NCBI GenBank assembly: GCA_963854835.1
Contig: OY978527.1
Coordinates: forward strand, 31,905,047 to 31,969,046
Length of the DNA stretch: 64,000 nt
Reading direction: 5' to 3'
Source: Megamerina dolium
Taxonomy: Eukaryota > Arthropoda > Insecta > Diptera > Megamerinidae
Shown in pieces: positions 46,695 to 57,851 of the stretch. Made by a program: the position numbers and the translations under genes. Position 1 is the stretch's first letter; each line of letters opens with the position of its first letter. The notes under the pieces were generated by a model. The model did not search any database. It saw only the letters and a list, made by a program, of their open reading frames with translations, and had not been told where the DNA came from.

Positions 46695-47370
46695 TGTAGT
46701 TTTGTAAACAGTTTGGTTTTATTCTTGTTTATTAGTGCTTATTGTTTAGTAACTTTCTTCTATATTATAATGACTGCTTCGAGGCTGTTTCTAAATAATA
46801 TACGAAGGATTGTTATCTAATGATTTTTTATTTATTTTCGATAGTATATGACAATTTTTTTAATAAAGTAAATTTTATTGGAGAATACAAGTGAAATTTA
46901 TAAAATTGTGAACAATTGCAATACACAAACATGCATCCGATTTCCGATAAATTAGTATGGCGACAATAATCGTTCCTCAAACAAATTAGTCTATTGGCAG
47001 CAGTGTTTCAAAATTCCACTACATTTAATGACAAACGCTCATTCTGAAGTCCTTTATATTTACAGACGTTCAAAATATTAAAATTTCCTTCTTGTAGGAA
47101 CAATTTTTAAAATAAATTACTTTACTAAAACCTGTAACTCATCCGCTGCTAAACAGAACATTAAGTTGTAAATAGATTCACAGTGCCAAAATCAATTGGT
47201 AAACAAATTATATTGCAACAACTGACAACACAGATAACAAGAGTTTCTTCTGTAGACAAAAGAACTACTTTAACACTACGACAATACAACACGACGTCAA
47301 ACGTCGCAATAGTCTACTTTAATCTCTATCTATTTTGACATGTGGCATTGAACAACCCTGAAATTATTAA
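46695..47370. other. UBE2S promoter region and spacer
   Basis: Includes a 16-codon plus-strand ORF at 46770-46820 diverging from UBE2S (see findings). Otherwise AT-rich without genes. Confidence 0.35.
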
Positions 47371-47438
47371 GTCCCAGTTACCCGAGACTTATACATAACG
47401 ATATAAACCAAATAGACACAAGTTTTGGTTATGTTCCA

Positions 47439-48131
47439 AGTGCCTATCATCATTGGCCTGCCCAGGCGCAACTGTGCGAGCAAGATAGGTAGAAAAGTAG
47501 GCAGTCAGAAAAGAAAGTCCAATCCAAAATTAAAAATCAGCGTAACGAGCTATCTCTATCTCTATCCAAAGTATTTTGATTTTGACAAATATGCTCACAA
47601 ATTTTTAGACGTTCTAAATTAGGGTTGTGCAATTAATTATTTGTTCAAATAGTTTGATTAATCAAATTATTCGCTTAATAAAATATTATGATTGATTAAA
47701 ATTGAAATTATTCGATTAATCAGAATATTTTTCATTCTTATTTTTTCTTTGTTTTTGAAATATTCTTTGGGAATACAAATTTCAAAAGCATTCTCATGGC
47801 TTTCTTCATCTACGACTTCTACTTCTACTTTGTATTGGAAGAAAAATTATAAATATTTTGAAAATTTTATTCGAATAATCTTATTCTGATTGATTAAAAC
47901 ACTGATTAATCAAATAATTTCTATTTTGAATAATCAAAATCATAATTATTCGAATAATTTCGTATTTGATTAATACTTTGATTAATCAAAATTTGTGAAT
48001 AAACGATTAATTGCACAGTACACAGTACTTTATTCCAAAATTCCAATTCCACTGTAGTATTTCAATTCACTAATGTGAACACGACGTTAATGGGCAGGAC
48101 GCTCCTGGGCAGTCCAATGTGGACAGGCACT
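47439..48131 (+). mobile_element. DNA transposon with AGTGCCT terminal inverted repeats and GATTAATC interior
   Basis: A 693-bp element. The left end AGTGCCTATCATCATTGG.. (47439-47467) is matched by the inverted right end AGTGCCTGTCCACATTGG.. (48131-48103), 24 of 28 positions identical. The interior is AT-rich with many GATTAATC-like motifs and no coding capacity. A truncated relative sits at 36199-36590. The superfamily is unknown because no clear target-site duplication is present. Confidence 0.65.
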
Positions 48132-48185
48132 AAGTTTATGTTTTGGATAATCGATTATACCGCTTTCGCTTAAGTTGAAGTTCCT

Positions 48186-48733
48186 TACCATTTTTTTAGG
48201 CGTTTCGGCTGTCGAAGTCATTCAGGCTGATCAGACTTTACAGCTTTCGTGGTTGTCGTTTCTTTAAAGTTTTGAAAAGCCTGCAAAGCCCGAAACAAGC
48301 TCGAAATTTGGCATCTTGCAGGCTTTCCGGATTACGGTTGTAGAGGAGCTTCCACGCATTTGCCCTAAATCATATTTCATGGTTGGACGCCTAAAACCGC
48401 AGCACCTGAAAAACCTGCAGCCTTATTCCAATTGACGCTTTTGCTTAAGCTTCAACTCTTTCTCTTAAGCTCTAGATATAATTTACCCGTTATTTGTTGG
48501 AGTTTAGGAGAAAATGAGATTCTGATTCATTAAATTCTACATATAATTTTTAGTTGTTTTATTCGTCACTGTGGCGCTTTTTTATAGTGGGGAATGTCCA
48601 ATGGTTTTTATATTTGTGCGTTTCAGTAATGTGAAATTTAAGTTTAAAAAAGCATATTCGAGATTGATTTTAAATATCTCGTGAAAACAAAACATTAAAA
48701 AAGTAAATATTTTGTGAAAAGTAATATACATAT
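48186..48733. other. spacer, nothing recognised
   Basis: No ORF or repeat recognised. Positions 48734-48748 are the left target-site duplication of the next element. Confidence 0.3.
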
Positions 48734-48748
48734 AGTAAAAATATTGTG

Positions 48749-49953
48749 GTCTGGTGGTGTTTTTGCAACGTTACGTGTCTTACTGCCTCAATCGGGTGTT
48801 GCTAGCGCAGTCCTTTTTGAACTCATCGCAAGTCAACACACTGGACGTCATGTAGTTTAATGAGTTTCACTCTGTAATGAGAGTGCATTCATGTAGCCAG
48901 CTTTCTTTGCTATGTGACGCCACCTTCTTTTTTAATGGGGGGTTTCCACTTGGAAAAATAAACAAACGAAATAAGGACCACGATTTACGGAATGTCCGTT
49001 CCCTCTATAGGGTAGGTTCCTCTATCCAGCTGGTTGACATCTTTCAAAAATACAAGGCTGACATCACCGCACTTCAGGAAATGCGATGGACAGGACAGGA
49101 TTGCTCTAAAAGAGAATCCTGTGATATATATTACAGTTGCCATGTGAGAGGTACAAACTTGGACATCTTGTCTCGCAGTTTACACTTGGGAACGAGCGGC
49201 TGGCAACAATCCGCATTAAGGCAAAATTTTTTAACGCCAGCCTAATAAATGCCCACGGCCCGATGGATGCGAAGGACGATGCGACCAAAGAGGGCTTCTT
49301 TCAGCGGCTCGAAGAAGTTTATGACCGCCTCCCCCGCCACGGTATCAAAATCGTGCTTGGCGACTTTAATGCATGGGTGGGCAAGGAAGGTACTTTTGAT
49401 CCAACTGTCGGAAAATTCAGCCTCCACCAGAATACCTCCAATAACAGAATGAGGCTAATCGACTTCGCCGCAGCACGAAACATAGTAATTATAGTGCCAG
49501 ATTTCAGTGAAAAAAGGGTCCCGTAGAATGGGTCTTTTGGTGATCGAGAGAAAGACGAAGTACCTAGTATCAATAAACAAAAAGTCCCAGCGTCTTGGAC
49601 AGCACGTCACTGTTGATAACTACGCTTTTGAAGCAGTGAAGGATTTTATCTATCTTGGAACCAGGATTAACACCAGTAATGACGTCAGCCTGGAGATATT
49701 GCGAAGGATTACTCTTGCTAACAGGTGCTACTTTGGGCTAAGTAAGCGATTGAGAAGTCAGGCCCTCTCTCGAAAACCACACTTTACAAAGCTCTCATCA
49801 TGGCTAACCTTACATATAGAGCCGAAACTTGGACAATTTCCACCTCAGATGAGAGAATGCGGAGAGTTTTCGAGAGAAAAGTTCTACGCAAGATCTTTGG
49901 ACCTATTTACGTTGGTGGAGAGTATTGAATAAGGTACAATAACAAGTAAGTAA
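48749..49953 (+). mobile_element. RTE LINE, internally deleted, with 15-bp TSD
   Basis: Flanked by AGTAAAAATATTGTG at 48734-48748 and 49954-49968. The 5' part carries the endonuclease in two frames: DHDLRNVRSLYRVGS, ITALQEMRWTGQD, LINAHGPMDAKDD, IVLGDFNAWVGKEG and MRLIDFAAARN. After FSEKR the sequence jumps to the region behind the RT palm (KTKYLVSINKK, DFIYLGTRIN, ITLANRCYFGLSKRLRSQAL). The RT catalytic core and much of the C-terminus are absent. It ends with an AAGTAAGTAA tail. It is not autonomous. Confidence 0.85.
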
Positions 49954-49992
49954 AGTAAAAATATTGTGTAAGTAGGAGGTGTAAATGATAAT

Positions 49993-50190
49993 ATTGTAAC
50001 GAGTATCGATGGATGGTTACTCATCACTATTGTGAATGACACGAATATTGGCGGCATCGAAACGAACGTCAACGAAATAAATAGGCGATAACCAGAACAC
50101 GCCAACGAGAAAGAAAGAGATGAATCTCGACTACGATAAAGGAAGATTCTGGAGTGTTGCCAACAGAGTATAAAGATAGCCAGTCTTGAC
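49993..50190 (+). mobile_element. gypsy-type LTR fragment (U3 part)
   Basis: Matches the minus-strand reading of the solo LTR at 41700-42081 from TTGTAACGAGTATCGATGG to CAGAGTATAAAGATAGCCAG and CTTGACA, about the TATA/start region. The R-U5 part is missing; the LOA LINE begins directly afterwards. Confidence 0.75.
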
Positions 50191-50192
50191 AT

Positions 50193-52450
50193 ATGCAAAT
50201 CAATCATATCCTGAACGCAGCGGAAGCTGTCCTCGTTATGGGAGTCATGGACTTGTCACTAGAAGGGCGCCTAGAGGATATTCATCTGAGTACCTTCAAG
50301 GTATCTTTGTTGGATGCCATGGATTTCCTTGAAGACGATGTCAATGACATTGGATTTGTAGGCAGGGCAAAGGTGGAGAGCGGATTGTTTGTACTAAGGT
50401 GCAAAAATCAGCTATCCAAGCAATGGCTGCGCAAGACAGTGGAGCACCTAACCGGTTTGTGGGAGGGTGCAAAGCTCAAATGTGCCTTTGGTCCTTCATG
50501 GAAGAATCAAAGGCCTATCTGCACAAAAGACCACCTTGTTTTATCCACAAACAGAGGGTAAGTTGAGGACATGCATTTTAGTTAGACATGGGATACGTGC
50601 GATTCTAATGTCTAACTTGTGTTCACCGGATCTCACAGTAGTGAGAATAGGTGACGGTGAGGGTTCATTTATGATCACATCAGCATACCTTCCATACGAT
50701 TCTCTAGAGGGACCACCTCCAAGAGAGGTGGAAGCTCTAGTGAGATTCTGTGATGGAAAGGGAGTTGGTCTGATCTTAGGGTGCGATGCCAATGCGAACA
50801 GTTCTGTGTGGGGCAGCAGCAATGAAAATAATAGAGGAGAGTGTCTACTCGAATTTATAGAAAGATTTGGTCTACAAATTGCCAATAGGGGAACAGAACC
50901 GACCTTTGTTGACGCACGTCGTCGCGAGATCATTGATGTTACCCTGACGAATGTCAAAATGTTGGATAGGGTTTTGGGTTGGAGGGTTGTGGATAGACTA
51001 ACCATGTCGGACCACAGGGCCATTCAGTTTGGGGTTATGTCCGATAAAAGACATAGGAAGGACTGTAGAATGGTAAGGATACCGAAACGAACGGATTGTA
51101 CAAGGTACTACGAAGTTATTGAGGAATTATTGCCAGGGAGTCTTGAGAGACCTAGAACAACCGCAGATGTTGAGTATCAGGTGAGGGCTATCAGCTCAGC
51201 CATGATCAAAGCATTTGAAGCTTCAGAGCAGCGCACTGGATCTACACAACGATGGTGAGGCCCTTAATAGAGTCTGGTGGCCTAAGGTGACCCAAAAGAC
51301 CGCGAAAAGCAAGTTAGATAGGGTGCAAAGGATGGCTTGTATTGGAATTACCGGAGCTATCCGGATGACCCCAGTAGAAGCATTGGAAGTTTTTCTGAGG
51401 CTGCTGCCGTTGGACTTGCATATTATGAAGTCGGAGGCATTAACAGCATTACGTCTAAAGACAACCAATAATTGGTATGGATTCGGCACGGAGATAGGGT
51501 ACAGGGGCATCCTGTCACTGTTATATAGCAGTGTAAAGGAGGCGCAAATGCCAATGGAAGGAATGGGTAGGCTGAAGATACTGAAAAGTCACACAGAATA
51601 CTTATTGAAGACGGCCTCACACATGATGTATGTGAGGAAAATGACATCAGTATTTTTACAGATGTTTCATTAATAGATGGCAGGGCGGGTGCTGGAATCT
51701 TCTCTAAAGAGTTGAGATTGGAATACACTCTGAATCTGGGGAGATACGTATCGGTCAATCAAACAGAAATGCTTGGTCTAATGCATGCGCTAGACCATCT
51801 ACTGGATGGAAAGGTGCAAGGTAAGAAAATCTTGCTAGCACTCGATAACCAGGCGGTGGTTAGGCGACTGCAACATCCTACGGTATCTTTAAAGTTGGCG
51901 CTCGAAACTGTGAGCGCTGTGTTCAGAAACTTAACGGGTGTGCTCGAAGTAATGCGATTACTCTTATGTGGGTGAAGGGACACATTGGTATAGAACAAAA
52001 TGAAGCTGCAGACGCCTTTGCTAGACAAGGATCTGAAGCTAAATTTTATGGAACTAGTAGTTGGTCTTAGCAACGGCACGGTGAAGGCAAAGGTCGAAGA
52101 GTGGATAAAGAAACTCCATCTCACGAGATGGGAGAACTTATCCACTTGAATACAGGCAAATGCTTCGTTGAAGGTATCAAAGGACAGTGAATTGGGGAGG
52201 GTTCTCAGTCTAGGACGGTTAACTCTAAGCTGGTTGACTGCGTTAATAACTCGGCATGGCAATTTCAGGTACCAACTCAGCAAGATGAGTCTTGTTGGAG
52301 GGGAGGATGCTGATATTTACAGATTATGCATGGAAGAGGCAGAGACAGCGGCGCACGTAGTGTGCCAGTGTCCTGCATTGGCAAGCAGGAGGATGTCCAT
52401 ACTGGGTCGCCAATTTATTGATGAACTCGAAATGTGGAACATACCCCACA
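50193..52450 (+). mobile_element. LOA-clade LINE lacking its RT core
   Basis: ORF1 remnant 50193-50561. Endonuclease in 50467-51240 with LGCDANANSSVWGS, PTFVDARRREIIDVTL and MSDHRAIQF. At about 51240-51265 the sequence passes directly to the post-RT segment WWPKVTQKTAKSKLDRVQRM, so the whole RT palm is deleted. An RNase H domain follows (51655-52040) with visible acidic residues: IFTDVSLIDG, TEMLGLMHAL, LALDNQAVV and, after a frameshift, VKGHIGIEQNEAADAFA. A terminal CxxC...HxxC-like knuckle (RLCMEEAETAAHVVCQCPAL) lies near 52320-52380. RNase H plus this endonuclease type suits the LOA/R1 group. Confidence 0.8.
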
Positions 52451-52459
52451 AAGACATGC

Positions 52460-52745
52460 TTTACAATCACTTTTTAATGTTCTTGCTACTTTTTACTTGC
52501 TATCGTGTGATGTTGCATCGATCGCTTTTTGAATTGAATAGAATTCATTTGTCAACAAACTAGCCCTATTTACACCTTGTGGCAACATTCCAGAATCTTT
52601 CTTTATCATAATCGAGTTTCTTATCTTTCATTCTCGTTGGCTTGTTCTGGTTAGCGCCTATTTCTTTTTGTTGACATTCGTTTCGATGCTACCATTATTC
52701 GTGCTATTCACAATTAGTGATGAATAACCATACTCATTACAATAT
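52460..52745 (-). mobile_element. gypsy-type LTR fragment, inverted relative to the left one
   Basis: Reverse complement of the same LTR: minus strand from 52745 reads TTGTAATGAGTATGGTTATT through GGTGTAAATAGGGCTAGT (52575-52558) and TTGACAAATGAATTC. Below about 52540 similarity is weaker (GCAAGTAAAAAGTAGCAAG), probably diverged U5. Together with 49993-50190 it forms inverted flanks around the LOA LINE. Confidence 0.7.
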
Positions 52746-52940
52746 AAGCTGCATTCTTTTGTAAGCGAGTTGCAAAAGAACTCCAACTCGCTTGTAAATT
52801 CCCTTTTACTTGCTTATAACTTCCTTTTATTTACTTAGCAAAGCTGATGGTATATATGGTTGTTTATGAAATTTGTAAACGAAATAAAAACAAAAAAGAA
52901 GCAATTCCGCGGAATCTGTGGTAAATAAAAAAAAAAATAA

Positions 52941-53262
52941 ATATGTGGCACTTAAAGCCCCAAAGGGCTCATTTGCCGAGCTTCTCTTCCATTACTGTTG
53001 TGCATCTTAAATTTTGGACAGTATTAGAATGGACCTACGTATTTTAGCCGGTTCCTAACGGCAGAACACTTGTGACATCACTCTTTTCTGAGCTTTGTCA
53101 TAGAGTTCTTTTTAGAAGCTTTTTCATGGCAAGTTGTTACTGTCGGAAGAATTGCCATGAAAAATTTTTCGATATTAAATTTGTTATGCTTCAGCCGGGG
53201 ATTGAAACCACGACTTACAGATTAGAAGACCAATACACTAACCACTAAGCTACGGCACCCAC
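52941..53262 (-). mobile_element. tRNA-derived SINE, copy 10
   Basis: Head GGGTGCCGTAGCTTAGTGG, B-box region, body and tail A (GTGCCACATATTTATTT). Nearly identical to copy 11 (62198-62561) except for a deletion of about 35 bp (the CAATTGCTTGCCGACAGGTG block). Young by this similarity. Confidence 0.92.
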
Positions 53263-53875
53263 ATACAAAGTATATATATAAGTAAATTCAAAACATGAAT
53301 ATGTTTTTTTTATTTATTGTTAGTTCTAAGCATATAAACCACGTATGAATATCTTTCAAAAATGCGGAGTACGCAAATGCTTTCATGACGAATGAGAATT
53401 GAAAAAAAAATTGTTGGCCTTTGTCCCAAAGAGTTTCTTGGAAACCTTTCGGGTTTTCTGAAACATGACCAGACGAATAAATATAATTTTATACCAACCT
53501 TCTCATTCAAGGCGGCATTTCTTGGGAGCGAGATACCGAATGAAACGATTCTTGACTATACTGTCATGAAAGTAGAATACTACTATCCGCCAGATTGGGC
53601 ACACTCAAAAGTCGTGGAGGGCAGGCCTCCATTGAGAAAATATCGGTGGTTATGAGGTCCCTTGAAGTTCGGTAAGGTGAATACTATGCTGGGATTTAAA
53701 CCACGGCTACAGAGAAAATGTTAGAAAAGTTCCAACTACATCGAGCTCCAGGGTTATTTCACCTCCACAATTGCGTGTGTCAGCTCAAGTCAATTAAAAG
53801 GACAATACTATTTTAGAGTCTCAGACGAAGGAACTTTTTGGCGTTTTGTTTCTTTTATTTAAAAAGGAAGGCAAT
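53263..53875. other. spacer, nothing recognised
   Basis: Holds an 87-residue plus-strand ORF (53392-53655) without recognisable domain. The remainder may include eroded Jockey sequence. Confidence 0.3.
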
Positions 53876-54564
53876 AGAATCTGCTTCTGAATTTAAAAGA
53901 ACATTTTAAAATGCCCCTGTCAATTACTGAAAGCTAATGCTTCAAATAGAGTATTTTTAAATCAATAGTGACGTCGAAAAATGTTGTTTAATGCCCACAA
54001 GTAGTGGTGGTTTATAATCAGTTGTGTCGCTCAATTTTTTATTAACCTTCCACAGTGAATAATTTCTTAGATGAGTAGGCTCTAAGTTTCGAAGAAAAGA
54101 TTGTGTCGTTTGCTCGTGATAATGATGTAGTAGCGTTAACTCTTTCGTAATTTTATTTAGACGACGTTTATCATCTGGAAAATGCGTTCGATACTACATT
54201 TTTCTTGCTTGTCGCTTTTCCTTAATTTTTTTTTGAGAATATCCTTACTATAGAGTATTTGCTTTCCCATGTAAGGTATATTGAGTCAAGTGGATTCCGT
54301 TGCTGAATTATGGACGCATTGAGTAAAATATTCAACAACCTCAATTATTTCCTCCTCACTCTTGAGTGGCATTTTATTATTCAACGTTGACGACAAAATG
54401 GTTTTAAAGTAAGTTCAGTTTGTACGTCTGTTGCAAAATTGGCATTTTTGGTTTGAAAACTGCAGCTCCTTAGTTATGATAATATAAATTCTTTGCGTTA
54501 TAGTCTCCACCTGCTATAAAGCCACTCCCTAGAGTTTTGAAGAAGTTTATGTAAGACTCCTTTT

Positions 54565-55858
54565 TATACCCTGCATAATGCAATATGCATGGTATATTCA
54601 TTTCGGTCAGATGTTTGTGTCCACTTGAAGGAATCTCCGGAGATATAGACATGGATATATATTCGTGATCAGCGTCGATTAAATATTCGATTTAACGATG
54701 TCCGTCCGTCCGTCCGTCCGTCCGTCCGTCTGTCACCTGGCTGGTTCGCACGATAACTTGAGTAAATATTGAGCTATTTCGATGAAATTTGGCATAAGTA
54801 ATATATGATCCAAGGGTACGGAGGGGATTGATATTGGGCATGATCGGTCAATAACCACGCCCACACCAAGCATTCAAAGCGACTAACCTCGAAATTTTCA
54901 AAATCTTTAACTTGCTATAACTCGCATAATATACCACTTGGGACAACAATATTTGGCACATAGACTTATATTATACTACTATATAACCTCGCCAAAAGTG
55001 GTTGAGCCACGCCCACTTTTTAGCGTAGCTCTCATACAAAGTGTCTGTACTTTTTTTAAATTGAAACAGCTGTAACTTTTACAATCTTCTGTCTAGAATA
55101 ACCATAATTGACACTTAAATTAATATCGTAGTCGGAAATAATCTGGCAGAAAATCCGTGTGCCACGCCCACTCCTTCACGGGTCTCCCATACAAAGTCAA
55201 GGGAATTAAACTAAAACTTTTAAGCGCCATAACTTATAAACCATTTAGCGTAAAAGAACGAGATTTAAGGTATGGATTAGTATTGTAGGAGCAACTAGAC
55301 TCACAGGAAATGGACGCGCCACGCCCACTGTTGATAGTAGCCGCCATACAAAATGATCGAATTTCTTTTAAATTGAAACAGCTGTAACTTCTGCATCCTT
55401 CTGTCTAGAACAATCATAATTAACACTTACGTTAATATGGTAGTCGGAAATAATCTGGAGAAAAATCAGCGTACCACGCCCACTTCTTATTGGGGCTCCC
55501 ATACAAAGTTGAGGAAATTAAACAAAAATGTTAACCACCATAACTTAGAAACTATTCAACGTAGGACACCAAATTTAAGGTGTGGATTAACGTTGAAAAA
55601 TTAATTGGATTTACTAGAAAGTGGTAAGCCACGCCCACTTTTATATAGCTCCCATACTAAGCCTCGGAATTATCTTAAAATCCTTTTACTTCGTCAAAGT
55701 CAACCATATTTCGGGTGTAAATTAGTAGTATATGCAAAAGTTGTTTCTCGAAAAGTGGAAATAAAAGAAAAGTTGGATATTCTAGTAAACTTTTTATATA
55801 TAAATCTACGTATGCAGGGTATAGTTTGGTCGGCCCCAGCCGACTGTAAGGAGATTTT
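54565..55858. mobile_element. DINE-1/mini-me-like (Helentron-type) non-autonomous element
   Basis: Inserted in Jockey copy B. The left end TATACCCTGCATAATG (54565) is mirrored by TATGCAGGGTATA (55811-55823). A (GTCC)n tract lies at about 54700-54729. The interior repeats CCACGCCCAC and a unit of about 312 bp (starts 55058 and 55370). Near the right end a perfect hairpin GTCGGC-CCCA-GCCGAC (55829-55844) precedes the junction. TATA-type ends, a GTCY microsatellite and a terminal hairpin are known features of dipteran mini-me/DINE elements; I infer the class from these. Confidence 0.55.
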
Positions 55859-56333
55859 TTTAATTATGTTTAGGAGGACTTTATGCAGCAGAAGCTAAGA
55901 GCGGGCCGTCTGCAGTTTCAACTATAATATTTCTGGCTTTGAATTCATTTGTGCTGTAGTGAGTAGTTTCATAATGTTTTATATTCTTTTTTATCATTAT
56001 TGCGTACTCCCCATGTGCTGTTCCATCAGGATGCATCGATTGATACAAGCAGTAAGAAGGAATTTTAAAGAAGCTTTTCTGAGTGAAGTGTGTTTCAGAA
56101 ACCTGTAAGATATCCACATTATTTTTACTTAAGAATAGTTTTAATTAATGTGAATGGTGTGGCAATAAGTTGGCATTCCAAAGGACTATTTTCATTGACA
56201 CGGCGTTGTTTTGGAAATGAGGTTTACTATCAAACTTGTCATTGTTGTAGTTTGGCTCATAATTTCTTTCAAAAATTTCATCATTTCGCGCATCTCTCTT
56301 ATAAGAGGGTCGCCTTGTTAATAAGCATTAGGT

Positions 56334-56683
56334 GTGTTTTCGTACTTTTCCAGTAACAATTATCCAGTAAACAAATTTCTGAGAATTTGACAGCATTCGC
56401 TCTCAAAAAGAAAAATATGCCAAAAAGTACAAGAACGCAAAACCAGCAAAAACCTGCAAGTGTTCGTTTGCTTGTTAGATTATTTTGCTTATGATCAGCT
56501 GTTTTTCCTACTTGCAAGTCTTTACTAGCATAAATTTGTCCAGTAACAATTTGCAACTTCCCCTCAAAATGAAATGTCATTTCGCTCTCTCAATTTCCCC
56601 TTCTTTGCAAGTTTTTTGGGTACGAGAACGCCAAAACGTGATAGTTTGTAACAATTATCACAAACTATTGCGTACGAGAACAC
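56334..56683. mobile_element. MITE with GTGTTCTCGTAC ends
   Basis: A 350-bp insertion interrupting Jockey copy B Gag. The left end GTGTTTTCGTAC (56334) and right end GTGTTCTCGTAC on the minus strand (56683) are inverted repeats. Internal CTTGCAAG and GAGAGCGAAATGAC motifs recur in inverted arrangement. No coding capacity. Target duplication unclear. Confidence 0.55.
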
Positions 56684-57290
56684 TTCTATTGTTTGATTCA
56701 AAAGTTTCACTGTTCAAATATTTTGGTTGTGTTTGATTTGGTTTGATGCTTGCCAGTTGAGCGTATGTTGTCTTCTGCTGAGTCAATTGTTCTTTTTGAT
56801 TAAAAGATTGATTCGTAACGTCATTCATATTCCAGAAATTAGTGGAGGAATGACCATATTCTTGAAGCGCTAGCTTTATTGCAGACGCTTCTACAGATGG
56901 ATGCATGTTTCTTAGAATGGTTTTAAAACTTCTTTCGTTTTTTGGTTTAAATATATAAAACTCGGTTTCATTATTATCCAATTGTTTTACAATTTTGGAA
57001 AAGTTTCTGGATTTTTTGGTTGTATTTTGATACGATTTGAAGATATAACCCTTATTTCGTACAAACCAGGGGCAAATTCATTTAGCATTGCCATTAATGG
57101 GTGGATGTTATCAACTTTGTCCACAAATATGGGTGGAGGCTTTGGAATTTTTTCATCTTTTTTTCGGTCTGCGTTACACGAATCATCATTTTCATCCACA
57201 GAAAGTGTTTCAAATCGATATTCATTACTGTGAATAATGATTCTTTTCAGGTTGATGAAAGAGATCTTCTTAAGTATTACCATTTCTGCA

Positions 57291-57849
57291 ATAAATTAAA
57301 TTAAACAATTAAATTTATTTAATAAAAAATACACAAAAATGTCAAGCATTTCTATTTTCCATAAATTAATGAAATTATTGGCACATTTGCAGTTGGAGAG
57401 CTGACAGTGCCAAGTGTGTCAAATTAGACTCATCTGCTTGGACAGCATGACCTTCAAAAAAGGGATGAATGACAAATTTGTTTACATCACCCACTAGCAT
57501 ATTTACAGCGAAGGATGTAATTTGTTTGAAGCCTTTGTTTGTGCTTTCTATTATTTCTATTATTTTTCTTTGTGTGCTGTCGTTTTTGTGAAGAGTGCTG
57601 CGATACCGTATTATGAAGATCTGAAAATATTTTCAGCAAAATTTCCGCTGAGTAAAGAGTAATCTTCGTCTAGGACTTCCGTGAATACTGAATGTAGTAA
57701 AAAAGCAATTGGTATAAATTGTAAATGCTCGCTCACACACTTTAATAAACATACTTTAAATTATCCATTTCCACATCTTTCACAAACATTAAACTGTATA
57801 ATCATTTCCACTTTTCATGGGGCGAACCGCTTTCACACCGCAGAACATG
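57291..57849. other. probable Jockey copy B 5' leader and spacer
   Basis: No ORF of note. Sequence directly above the Jockey Gag start is presumably its 5' leader; I cannot place its boundary. Confidence 0.3.
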
Positions 57850-57851
57850 TA

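Larger units (their letters stand above)
53876..57290 (-). mobile_element. Jockey-clade LINE, copy B, with two later insertions
   Basis: Minus strand, from high to low coordinates. ORF1 starts near 57283 and includes NNETEFYIFKPKNERSFKTI and LRNMHPSVEASAIKLALQEYG (about 56980-56860), the Jockey Gag PRE_C2HC-type region. After the MITE, the Gag tail EMREMMKFLKEIMSQTTTM (about 56300) leads into the ORF2 endonuclease start (IVLWNANLLPHH, ILQVSETHFTQKSFF, SMHPDGTAHG). After the DINE-like insert, GSGFIAGGDYNAKNLY (about 54540-54480) continues the endonuclease, and the endonuclease-RT linker runs to about 53880. RT is missing. Stops are scattered through it. Confidence 0.82.

Noticed and set aside
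53392..53655. 87-residue plus-strand ORF between SINE copy 10 and Jockey copy B
   Set aside because: No recognisable domain, no splice or polyadenylation signals, located in repeat-rich sequence; insufficient support for a gene.
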